A DNA stretch of 64,000 nt, taken from the NCBI RefSeq assembly GCF_026898115.1, contig NZ_CP114036.1, forward strand, positions 4,148,001-4,212,000, written 5' to 3'. Shown in pieces: positions 49,937-57,559 of this stretch. The notes under the pieces were generated by a model. The model did no database searches and was not told the origin of the DNA. It worked only from the letters and a program-made list of their open reading frames with translations. The stretch's first letter is position 1; each line of letters starts with the position of its first letter. The position numbers were made by a program, and so were the translations under genes. This DNA comes from Streptomyces sp. S465. GTDB taxonomy: Bacteria > Actinomycetota > Actinomycetes > Streptomycetales > Streptomycetaceae.

Positions 49937-51348
49937 CCGTCTCCCCGCTGCCCCCGCCGCGACGTACGTCCCCGGACACGCCGGGCACCACCCCGGCCTC
50001 GTCGGTCGAACGCCCCTCGGCGCCCGAACGTCCCTCGGCACGGGAACAGCCCTCGTCGCCGCTGCCCGCCCGGAGCGCCCGGCGGCGGCTGCCGCGCTGG
50101 GCCATGCGCTGGGGGTCACTGATCGTCCCCGTCCTCCTCGCGGTGGCCGACGCGCTGCTCGTCAACGGCGTCACCTTCGGACTGGAGCTGAACGTCTCGC
50201 TGGTGGCGGCGGCCGCGCTGCTGGTGCGCCGGCGGCTGCCCGTCCTGGTCTTCCTGGTCACGCTGCCGGGCATCCTCATCGGCTACGTCTGGTTCGCGCC
50301 GATGATCGCCCTCTATACGGTCGCCCAACGCCGCCCCGACCGCAGGCTGCTGACGATCTGCGCACTGCTGCTGGCCGCCGCGCACTTCGTCCCCTGGCCG
50401 GTCTCCGACTTCGAGCCGACCGCGTACCGGGAGAACACCCTCACCCTGATCGACGCGTGCGTCACCTCGGTGGGGCCCATCGCGCTGGGCCTCCTGGTCC
50501 GTACGCGGAGTGAACTCGCCGCCCGCATCGAAGACCTGACCCGCAGCCGCCGCCATGCGGACGAGCTGATCGCCGAGCAGGTGCTGTCCACCGAACGCGC
50601 CCGGCTCGCCCGCGAGATGCACGACGTGGTCGCCCATCAGGTCAGCCTCATCAGCCTCCAGGCCGGGGCGGTGCAGATCAGCGCGGAGGACGCGAAGGCG
50701 CGGGAGGGCGCGCGGACGATCCGCGAGCTGTCCGTGCGGACCCTGGACGAACTCCGCCATATGGTCGGCATCCTGCGCGCGGCGGGCGGCGACCACGAAG
50801 AACTGACCCCCCAGCCCCGGCTGGCCGACCTGCCCCGCATGATCGAACTCAGCGCGCTGGACGTCGACTACGAGACGGACGACGCGGTGCGGCGGTCGGG
50901 CCATCCGGAGGCGGTGGAACGGGCCGCCTTCCGCATCGTCCAGGAGGCGCTGACCAACGTCCGCAAGCACGCGCCGGGGGCGCGCGTGACGGTCCGGGTG
51001 AGCGAACCGGATGCCGAGGATCCGGAAACGGCGGAAGACCCGGGAGGGCGTCAGGAAACGGCTCACGAGACGACGGACGAGACGACTGACGAGCCCACTG
51101 ACCAGACCACTGATCAGACCACTGACGAGACTGAGGAGCCACGGGGGCTGCGGGTCGAGGTGCGCAACGGCCCGCCCGACGCCTCCGCCGTGGCCCCGGG
51201 GCTGCCGGGCGGCGGACACGGTCTGGTCGGGCTGCGGGAGCGCGCCCAGTTGCTGGGGGGCACGCTGGAGGCGGGGCCCACGGAGGAGGGCGGCTTCGTC
51301 GTACGGGCCGACTTCCCCGGGACCCCGCGCGTCACGGGGCCGGTGTGA
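49933..51348 (+). CDS. DesK-type sensor histidine kinase with an acidic repeat insert
   Basis: A 471-residue kinase. A Pro/Ser-rich N-terminus is followed by about four membrane helices, a HisKA_3 domain (LAREMHDVVAHQVSLISLQAG) and an HATPase (RIVQEALTNVRKHAPGA; GHGLVGLRERAQLLGG). Between the N-box and the G-box sits a ~40-residue insert with repeated TTDE/TTDQ units, unlike typical relatives. Starts at ATG 49933, overlapping the regulator's stop. Partner of the regulator at 49268; signal unknown. Confidence 0.92.
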   Translation: MTVSPLPPPRRTSPDTPGTTPASSVERPSAPERPSAREQPSSPLPARSARRRLPRWAMRWGSLIVPVLLAVADALLVNGVTFGLELNVSLVAAAALLVRRRLPVLVFLVTLPGILIGYVWFAPMIALYTVAQRRPDRRLLTICALLLAAAHFVPWPVSDFEPTAYRENTLTLIDACVTSVGPIALGLLVRTRSELAARIEDLTRSRRHADELIAEQVLSTERARLAREMHDVVAHQVSLISLQAGAVQISAEDAKAREGARTIRELSVRTLDELRHMVGILRAAGGDHEELTPQPRLADLPRMIELSALDVDYETDDAVRRSGHPEAVERAAFRIVQEALTNVRKHAPGARVTVRVSEPDAEDPETAEDPGGRQETAHETTDETTDEPTDQTTDQTTDETEEPRGLRVEVRNGPPDASAVAPGLPGGGHGLVGLRERAQLLGGTLEAGPTEEGGFVVRADFPGTPRVTGPV

Positions 51349-51749
51349 GCGGGCCGGGACCCTTCCGGCGGCACCGGGCAGCCCGGCGCCGCCCGGCCCC
51401 GCCCGCCCCAAGCCCGCCGGCAGACTCCTGGGCGGCACGCCCCCGGACGACACACCCCTGGCCGACACGTCCTAGGGCGGCATGTCCCCGAACGGCACCT
51501 CCCCAGACAGCGCACCCCTGGACGACAGACCCCAGAGCGGCACCTCCCCAGGCAGCACACCCCTGGACGACAGACCCCAGAGCGGCACATCCCAGCACGG
51601 CGCGCCCCAGGACAACACGACCCCAGGGCGGCATGTCCCCGAACGGCACCTCCCCAGAGAGCACGCCCCTGGACGGCAGGCCCCAGAGCGGCACATCCCT
51701 GGGCAGCACATCCCTGGGCGGCAGGCCCCCAGGCCGCCTGGGCAACAGG
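51349..51749. repeat. Minisatellite-like repeat region
   Basis: No convincing gene. Degenerate units of words CCCCAGAGCGGCACATCC, GACGACAGACCCCAGAGCGG and ACCCCTGGACG recur. The word GACGACAGACCCCAGAGCGG occurs at 51521 and 51566 (45-bp period); CATGTCCCCGAACGGCACCT occurs at 51481 and 51632. Several frames stay open on both strands and would code Cys/Arg/Gly or Leu/Trp/Gly repeats, which is a by-product of the repeat. Confidence 0.85.
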
Positions 51750-52142
51750 TCAGGCCGACAGCGAGTCGACCGCGTCCTCGTCCTCCCCGCCCGGCTCCGT
51801 GGCCGCGCCCAGGTCGGGGTAGACGTCGAACAGCCGGCGCACCCCCAGGGCCGCCAGCACCCGGTGGACGTGCGAACCGTGCGCGGCGCCCTGGGGCGGC
51901 AGGATCAGCCGCAGCCGACCCGAGCACGACCGCATCAGCCGACGCGCCGCGATCAGCACGCCGACCCCGCTGGAGTCGCAGAACCGGACCTCCGACAGGT
52001 CCAGTACCAGCCAGTGGCGGCCCTCGGCGACCGCGTCGTGGACGTGCTGCCGGACTGCGGGCGAGGTCACCAGGTCCATCTCCCCCGAGACCTGGAGAAC
52101 GACCCACTCCCCCCGCCGGTCCTCCATCACCTTCAACGTCAC
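51750..52142 (-). CDS. STAS domain protein (anti-sigma factor antagonist type)
   Basis: A 130-residue STAS domain protein. LQVSGEMDLVTSPAVRQHV and VLDLSEVRFCDSSGVGVLIAA match the SpoIIAA/RsbV fold; the phosphorylatable Ser is present in DSSGVG. Such proteins bind anti-sigma kinases and free sigma factors. GTG 52142. It is divergent from the sigma factor at 52355, but the anti-sigma protein there is not an RsbW-like kinase, so a link is unproven. An acidic tail (GGEDEDAVDSLSA) ends it. Confidence 0.9.
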   Translation of the reverse strand: MTLKVMEDRRGEWVVLQVSGEMDLVTSPAVRQHVHDAVAEGRHWLVLDLSEVRFCDSSGVGVLIAARRLMRSCSGRLRLILPPQGAAHGSHVHRVLAALGVRRLFDVYPDLGAATEPGGEDEDAVDSLSA

Positions 52143-52354
52143 GCGCCCGAAGCCCTTCGCTCGCCGCTAACCGGAATTTGCTGTTCCCGGGCGGCTGCCC
52201 GCCCGTCCGCGCATGAAACTCCCCCAGGCATACGCCTTGAGGGACGACCCTATGCCGCGCCGAAGCGTTTCGTCTTCCCGATCCTGCGCAAAGTGAGCGG
52301 CTCAATACCATGCGCAGCCTGGTTCGCGCGCACTTTGCCTGATGGACGCGTGTT
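52143..52354. promoter_or_regulatory. Divergent control region between STAS and sigma factor genes
   Basis: 212 bases, AT-richer than its surroundings. CTGCGCAAAGTGAGCG (52283) and GCGCACTTTGCC (52327) hold an imperfect inverted repeat (GCAAAGTG / CACTTTGC; 8 bp, perfect), about 40 bp apart. A possible regulator site. Confidence 0.45.
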
Positions 52355-53017
52355 ATGACAGCCACCGGCACTACATTCGATATGAACGTGGGCATAGTGC
52401 CTGGAGAACCGGTCGAACGACTCCGGAATGGGGGCCGCATGGCGAATGACGCACCGCCCCGCTGGGACCGCAGGATGCAGCAGCGCCTCGCGCGCGGCGA
52501 AGCAGCCGCCCTGGCCGAGTTATACGACCGATTCGCCTCACTTGTCCATAATCTGGCGTATCGGGTGCTGGAGGACGAGACGGCAGCCGACCGCGTCACC
52601 CGTGAAGTCTTCGGCTACGTCTGGGAGAACCCGGACGCCTACGACCCCCAGCAGGGCTCGTTGCGCTCCTGGGTCGCCATGCTCACCCACAGCCAGGCGG
52701 TGCACCGGCTGCGCACGGCGCACAGCGCCTCGGCCGACGGGGGCACGCTCACGGCCGAGGCCATGGAGGAGCGGATCCGCGAGGCGTCCGTGGCCGCCCG
52801 CGCCGACTACATCGTCACCTCGATGCCCGCCCCGCTGCGCGCCGCCCTGGAGCTGGCCTACTTCGACCGCCGCGACTACCGCCAGGCCGCGGCCGCCCTC
52901 GGGGTGACCGAGGACGAGGCCAGGCGCCGCCTCCGGCTGGGCCTCCAGCTGCTGTCCACGGCCCACGCCCAGCCGCCCCGCGCGGTCTCGCCCCCCGGCT
53001 ACGGACGGGCGCTGTGA
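52355..53017 (+). CDS. RNA polymerase sigma factor (ECF-like) with a TTA codon
   Basis: A 220-residue sigma-70-family protein. Region 2 is visible as ALAELYDRFASLVHNLAYRVL through VTREVFGYVWENPDAYDP and SWVAMLTHSQAVHRLR; region 4 as ALELAYFDRRDYRQAAAALGVTEDEARRRL. Codon 56 (52520-52522, the Leu of AELYD) is TTA, so translation should depend on bldA. Start ATG 52355; ATG 52439 behind GGGGGCC is an alternative. The following anti-sigma gene overlaps its stop (GTGA), so the two are made together. Confidence 0.88.
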   Translation: MTATGTTFDMNVGIVPGEPVERLRNGGRMANDAPPRWDRRMQQRLARGEAAALAELYDRFASLVHNLAYRVLEDETAADRVTREVFGYVWENPDAYDPQQGSLRSWVAMLTHSQAVHRLRTAHSASADGGTLTAEAMEERIREASVAARADYIVTSMPAPLRAALELAYFDRRDYRQAAAALGVTEDEARRRLRLGLQLLSTAHAQPPRAVSPPGYGRAL

Positions 53018-54558
53018 CGGGGCGCGGCGGGCCGGACCCGTACGACGACGCCTTCGGCGACAGCTCCGGCCCCGGAGACGGGAGAGACGGGAGAGACGGG
53101 CCCGGACGGGGCAGCGAGCCGGATCTGCCGGCCCACCCCGCCGGGCCACCACGCATACCGCAGCCGCGGCCGGCCGCCGAGGACAGCGGCCACTGGCCGG
53201 GCGCGCTGGACGGCGGAATCCCGACCCCGCGCCCGCCCACGGCGGACCAGGCGCCGGCGGAACGGCCACCGGAGCCGGAACCCGCACCAGAACCGGAACC
53301 GGAATCAACGACGGAACCGGAACCCGAGCCGGAACCGGAACCAACGACGGAACCGCAGCCACCCACATCCGCGTCCCTGCCACCGTCCACCCCACCGCCC
53401 GCACCGGCCGTACCCCTGGCCGCGCCCACACCCTCGGCGGCCCACCCGCTCCCGCACCATCTGCTCCGGTCGCTGCTCGGGGCCTGGGCGCTGACCGCGT
53501 GCTCGCAGGAGGAGACCGCCGCCGTCGAGGCGCACCTCAACCACTGCCCCTCCTGCGCCGAGGAGGCGCTGCGGCTGCGCGACGCGGTCGGACTGCTGCA
53601 CACCGAGCACAGCCTGGACCTCAACCCGATGCTCCGCTCCCGAGTGCTCGCGGGCTGCCTGGGCCGCCGCCCGGCCCGGATACCCGTGCCCGACTGGGCC
53701 GGTGCGTACGACGCGGAGGCCGCCCGGCTGGACGCGCTGCTGATCGACATGGGCGAGGCGGAGTGGCGCGCGCCGGTGCGGCTCAAGTGGTTCGACGGGC
53801 GGCGGCTCACCGGTCGGGACACCACCGTCGCCGGGGTGATCGGCCATCTGATGGCCGTGGACGGCATCATCGCCGCCTCCCTCGGCCTGCCCGACCCGCT
53901 GGGCGCCGACGCACCCAACTCGCCCGTGGCGCGTACGGAGGCGTACTGGCACCACGAGCCGGGCGCCGCGTACGGCTCCGGCCCGCCGGGTGCGGTCCGG
54001 GAGGCGTGGCGCGAGCAGGGCCACGCCCTGGTCCGTACGGTGTCCTTCGCCGGGCGCGGGGTCGCGGATCTCGATGTGCCGTACGGGGAGTTCGCACTGC
54101 CGGTCCGCGATGCGTTCCTGGACCGGGCCTTCGCGTGCTGGGTGCACGCCGGGGACATCGCCGAGGCCATCGACTACCCCTATGAACCGCCGGCCTCCGG
54201 CCACCTCAAGGCCATGATCGACCTGTGTGCGCGGCGGCTTCCGGGCACGCTGGCCGAGCGGCGCCGGGCCGGGCTCGCGGCCCCGCCGCGGCGGCTGGTC
54301 GAGGCCGGCACCCCGGGCCGTACGCTCCATCTCCAGGTCGAGGGCACGGGCGGCGGCGACTGGTACATCGCGCTGGACTCCCCGGCGGCGACGGCCTCAC
54401 CGGAGGAGGCGGTGGCCACGATCGCGCTGGACCAGGAGGCGTTCTACCTGCTGGCGTCCGGGCATGTGCCACCGCAGGACGCGGCGGCGGGCCTGTCCGG
54501 GGACACCGAGGCGATCCGGGACGTCCTCTTCGCCACGGCATCCCTGTCCCGGCTCTGA
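53014..54558 (+). CDS. Anti-sigma-like zinc finger protein fused to MDMPI domain
   Basis: A 514-residue protein. An N-terminal Pro/Glu-rich region (about 85-130, EPEPEPEPTTEPQ repeats) is followed by a zf-HC2-like anti-sigma segment (LLGAWALTACSQEETAAVEAHLNHCPSCAEEALRL; His-x3-Cys-x2-Cys) and a mycothiol-dependent maleylpyruvate isomerase-type region (DAEAARLDALLIDMGEAEW ... VAGVIGHLMAVDGI ... WVHAGDIAEAIDYPYE). GTG 53014 overlaps the sigma stop by 4 bp. Most likely it holds the sigma factor inactive, with the zinc site or MDMPI domain as a thiol sensor; this is inference. Confidence 0.85.
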   Translation: MTGRGGPDPYDDAFGDSSGPGDGRDGRDGPGRGSEPDLPAHPAGPPRIPQPRPAAEDSGHWPGALDGGIPTPRPPTADQAPAERPPEPEPAPEPEPESTTEPEPEPEPEPTTEPQPPTSASLPPSTPPPAPAVPLAAPTPSAAHPLPHHLLRSLLGAWALTACSQEETAAVEAHLNHCPSCAEEALRLRDAVGLLHTEHSLDLNPMLRSRVLAGCLGRRPARIPVPDWAGAYDAEAARLDALLIDMGEAEWRAPVRLKWFDGRRLTGRDTTVAGVIGHLMAVDGIIAASLGLPDPLGADAPNSPVARTEAYWHHEPGAAYGSGPPGAVREAWREQGHALVRTVSFAGRGVADLDVPYGEFALPVRDAFLDRAFACWVHAGDIAEAIDYPYEPPASGHLKAMIDLCARRLPGTLAERRRAGLAAPPRRLVEAGTPGRTLHLQVEGTGGGDWYIALDSPAATASPEEAVATIALDQEAFYLLASGHVPPQDAAAGLSGDTEAIRDVLFATASLSRL

Positions 54559-54632
54559 GGGCTCCCGGCTCTAGAGGGCTCCCGGCTCCGAGGGCTCTGG
54601 ACTCCGAGGGCTCCGGGCTCTGAGAGACCAGG
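54559..54632. repeat. Short GAGGGCTCCCGGCTC repeats between convergent genes
   Basis: Five variants of the word GAGGGCTCCGGGCTC in tandem between the MDMPI gene and purU. No T-run and no clear single hairpin. Confidence 0.7.
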
Positions 54633-55502
54633 TCAGCCGAAGACGACCGTCCGGTGGCCGTTGAGCAGCACCCGGCGCTCGCTGTGCCACTTCACGGCGC
54701 GGGCCAGCGCCTGGCATTCCACATCGCGGCCGACCGCCACCAGCTGCTCCGGGGTCAGCTCATGGCCGACACGCTCGACCTCCTGCTCGATGATCGGGCC
54801 CTCGTCCAGGTCGGCGGTCACGTAGTGGGCCGTCGCGCCGATCAGCTTGACCCCGCGCGCATGCGCCTGGTGGTACGGCTTGGCGCCCTTGAAGCTCGGG
54901 AGGAAGCTGTGGTGGATGTTGATGATCCGGCCGGACAGCGCCTTGCACAGGTCGTCGGAGAGCACCTGCATGTAGCGGGCCAGCACCACCAGCTCGACGT
55001 GCTCCGCCCGCACCAGGTCCAGCAGCCGGGCCTCGGCCTCCCGCTTGGTGTCCTTCGTCACGGGGATGTGGTGGAACGGAATCCCGTAGGAGCCCACCAG
55101 CTCCTCGAAGTCCGTGTGGTTGGAGACCACCGCGGCGATCTCGACCGGCAGCGCCCCGATCCGCGACCGGAAGAGAAGGTCGTTCAGACAGTGCCCGAAC
55201 TTGCTGACCATGAGCACAACGCGCATCTTCTGATCGGCGCGGTGGATCGCCCAGTCCATCTGGAAGGACTCGCCGACCGCCGCGAAGCTGGCCCGCAGAT
55301 CCTCCACCTTCACCGGTGAGACGGCACGGAAGGCCACCCGCATGAAGAAGAGTCCGGTGTCACGGTCCCCGAACTGCTGACTGTCCTCGATGTTGCAGCC
55401 GGTCATGAAGAGATAGCTGGACACGGCGTGCACGATGCCCTGCTTGTCCGGGCACGACAGCGTCAGGATGTACTGATCGGGGAGGGCAGGCGACTCGCTC
55501 AT
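54633..55502 (-). CDS. purU: Formyltetrahydrofolate deformylase
   Basis: A 289-residue enzyme that hydrolyses 10-formyl-THF to formate and THF, supplying formate for purine synthesis. An N-terminal ACT domain (YILTLSCPDKQGIVHAVSSYLF) is followed by a formyltransferase domain with IINIHHSFLPSFKGAKPY (catalytic Asn and His) and HYVTADLDEGPII (Asp). ATG 55502 (MSESPALPDQ) is chosen. Length and motifs are standard. Confidence 0.95.
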   Translation of the reverse strand: MSESPALPDQYILTLSCPDKQGIVHAVSSYLFMTGCNIEDSQQFGDRDTGLFFMRVAFRAVSPVKVEDLRASFAAVGESFQMDWAIHRADQKMRVVLMVSKFGHCLNDLLFRSRIGALPVEIAAVVSNHTDFEELVGSYGIPFHHIPVTKDTKREAEARLLDLVRAEHVELVVLARYMQVLSDDLCKALSGRIINIHHSFLPSFKGAKPYHQAHARGVKLIGATAHYVTADLDEGPIIEQEVERVGHELTPEQLVAVGRDVECQALARAVKWHSERRVLLNGHRTVVFG

Positions 55503-55532
55503 GGCTCCATAGCGTCCCACACCGGACGGCGC

Positions 55533-55979
55533 TCAGACCGCCCGCGTCATGATCGCCAGTACTTCCAGGGTGCGTGGCGGCACATCCGGGTCCTCGCCGT
55601 CGTTGGTGGCGAGCCGCACATGGGCCTCGCGGGCCGCCCGGACGGCCTCCGGCCAGCCGTGGTGCTCGAGGTAGGCCGAGACGGGGGCGTCCGCGCCCAC
55701 CTGGTGCATGATCCTCAGCACCCGCAGCACGGCGACATCGACCAGCGCAGCCTCCTGCGAGTCACGGAAGATCGTCCCGACGTATTTCTCGGCGGACCAG
55801 TTGTCCAGCCAGGTGTCCTCGACCAGCCGGTAGACGGCGTCCGTCACATCCCCGTACCCGGGCTGGCCGGCCAGCCAGCACTCCTGCTGGAAGACGGGGT
55901 CCGAGAGCATGTGCAGCGCGGAACGCACATTGGTGCGCCAGCGCCACCACGGCATGTCATTGACAGGCATACCCCCCAT
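55533..55979 (-). CDS. SCO4402-type conserved hypothetical protein
   Basis: A 148-residue protein (MGGMPVNDMPWWRWRTNVRS...) that I recognise as the conserved Streptomyces SCO4402 family; function unknown. Nothing like a catalytic motif is visible; it is soluble and helical. Start is uncertain between 55979 and 55970. It lies 30 bp upstream of purU in the same direction and may be cotranscribed. Divergent from the lipoprotein gene. Confidence 0.8.
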   Translation of the reverse strand: MGGMPVNDMPWWRWRTNVRSALHMLSDPVFQQECWLAGQPGYGDVTDAVYRLVEDTWLDNWSAEKYVGTIFRDSQEAALVDVAVLRVLRIMHQVGADAPVSAYLEHHGWPEAVRAAREAHVRLATNDGEDPDVPPRTLEVLAIMTRAV

Positions 55980-56151
55980 GGTGGTCGAGCGACGGCCGCG
56001 ACGGGAAGACTTCTCCGAACCTTGCACAGTTACCGATCGTACGTTCTTCACACACGAGGACGTATCAGTACCCCTCTGTTCACCTCACCGACACCCTTCC
56101 TTGTCTTGTCATAGCCGTGCCGTTACTCCCGGAGCGCAAGGCTCGCTTGTC

Positions 56152-57462
56152 ATGACCGGACGGCGACGCCCCTCCTCCCGCCCCATCCGAGCCGCCGTCG
56201 CGGCCCTGTCCACGGCAGTCGGCGCGTCGCTGTTGACCGGCTGCGGCGCGGTGCTGCCGAACGAGGCCGACGACGCGCCCATCACCGTCATGACCTGGGC
56301 TCCCCAGGGCACCAAGGCGACCAATATGCCGGGAATGCCCGCGATGGCGCAGGCATTCGCCCGCTGGGTCAACGACACCGGCGGCATCCACGGCCGCGAG
56401 CTGCACGTCGTCACCTGCAACGAGCACAACGACGCCGTCCAGGCGGCCCGCTGCGCCCAGCGGGCCCAGGAGGAGAAGGCCGTCGCGGTCGTCGGCTCGT
56501 ACAGCCAGTTCGGCCGCGCCTTCATCTCCCCGCTGGAGGTGGCCGGCATCCCCTACATAGGCGGCTACGGGCTGACGCAGGAGGAGTTCGACAGCCCGTA
56601 CTCGTATCCGGTCAACGGCGGCCAGGCGGCCCTGCTGGCGGGCAACGGCCGCCAGCTGGCCTCCCGCTGCGAGCACGTCGCCCTGGTGCGGCCCGACACC
56701 ATCGCGGGCGACGAGCTCCCCCAGCTCCTCAGTACCGGGCTCAAGGCGGGCGGCCGCGACGCCGCCCAGGACGTCCGCGCCCCCGAGGACGCGGGCGACT
56801 ACAGCAAGCAGGCCACCAGCGCGCTGGAGCGCGTCGGCGCGGACAGCGCCCTCGGCACCGCCGCCCAGGGCGCGACGCTGGACAGTTCCTGCGTCACCGC
56901 CGCGCTCGGCAACCGCACCGGCACCTTCTTCGACTCCTTCCGCCGGGTGCAGGACGACCATCCCAAGGTGCGGATCGCCTCCATCCTCGGCAGCGTCCGG
57001 CAGTCCCTCGTCGACTCCACCGGCGGCAGCTCGAGCCCCCTGGAGGGCACCTACGCCACCGGCTGGTACCCGGCCGCGGACGACGCGCGCTGGAACCCCA
57101 TGAAGAAGGTCATCAACAAGTACGCCTTCGACGACAACCGCATCGACCCGAACGACCCCGGTACCCAGACCACCTGGATCGGCTACACCGTGCTCCGCTC
57201 GGTCCTGATGTCGCTCAACGCCAACGACATCAGCGCCCGCACCGTGCGCAACGCCCTGGACGACGGCCACGCGGTCGACACCGGCGGGCTGACGCCGACC
57301 CTGCGCTGGGGCTACGACGACACGCTGCACGTGCCCAACTACTCGCGGATCGTCAACGCGCACGTCACCTACCAGGTGGTGCGGAACGGCCGACTGGTGG
57401 CGGTGCGCAAAGGGTTCGTCGACATGGCCAGGACCCTGGAGGGCTACCACCCGGCGGACTGA
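56152..57462 (+). CDS. Substrate-binding lipoprotein (branched-chain amino acid/amide ABC type)
   Basis: A 436-residue lipoprotein. Signal peptide with lipobox LLTGC at about residue 27-31, then a Leu/Ile/Val-binding-protein-like fold (PAMAQAFARWVNDTGGIHGRELHVVTCNEHNDA, VAVVGSYSQFGRAFISPLEVAGIPYIGGY). It would bind an amino acid or amide outside the membrane. No permease or ATPase gene follows, so it is an orphan binding protein. ATG 56152 has no strong ribosome binding site nearby; start moderately sure. Confidence 0.85.
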   Translation: MTGRRRPSSRPIRAAVAALSTAVGASLLTGCGAVLPNEADDAPITVMTWAPQGTKATNMPGMPAMAQAFARWVNDTGGIHGRELHVVTCNEHNDAVQAARCAQRAQEEKAVAVVGSYSQFGRAFISPLEVAGIPYIGGYGLTQEEFDSPYSYPVNGGQAALLAGNGRQLASRCEHVALVRPDTIAGDELPQLLSTGLKAGGRDAAQDVRAPEDAGDYSKQATSALERVGADSALGTAAQGATLDSSCVTAALGNRTGTFFDSFRRVQDDHPKVRIASILGSVRQSLVDSTGGSSSPLEGTYATGWYPAADDARWNPMKKVINKYAFDDNRIDPNDPGTQTTWIGYTVLRSVLMSLNANDISARTVRNALDDGHAVDTGGLTPTLRWGYDDTLHVPNYSRIVNAHVTYQVVRNGRLVAVRKGFVDMARTLEGYHPAD

Positions 57463-57526
57463 GCCGGGGACGGCCTGAACCCAAGGCGGCCTGAGCCAAG
57501 GCAGCCTGAGCCGAAAGCAGCCTGAG

Positions 57527-57551
57527 CCGGGGGCGGCAGTACCGCCCCCGG
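57527..57551. terminator. Bidirectional terminator between convergent genes
   Basis: CCGGGGGCGG (57527-57536), loop CAGTA, CCGCCCCCGG (57542-57551): perfect 10-bp stem. Upstream of it, GCAGCCTGAGCC words are repeated four times. Confidence 0.75.
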
Positions 57552-57559
57552 CCGTCCGG

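Noticed and set aside
51472..52599. Long minus-strand frame covering the minisatellite, STAS gene and sigma gene start
   Set aside because: Overlaps two well-supported genes in other frames; its Cys/Leu/Trp/Gly repeats come from the minisatellite.
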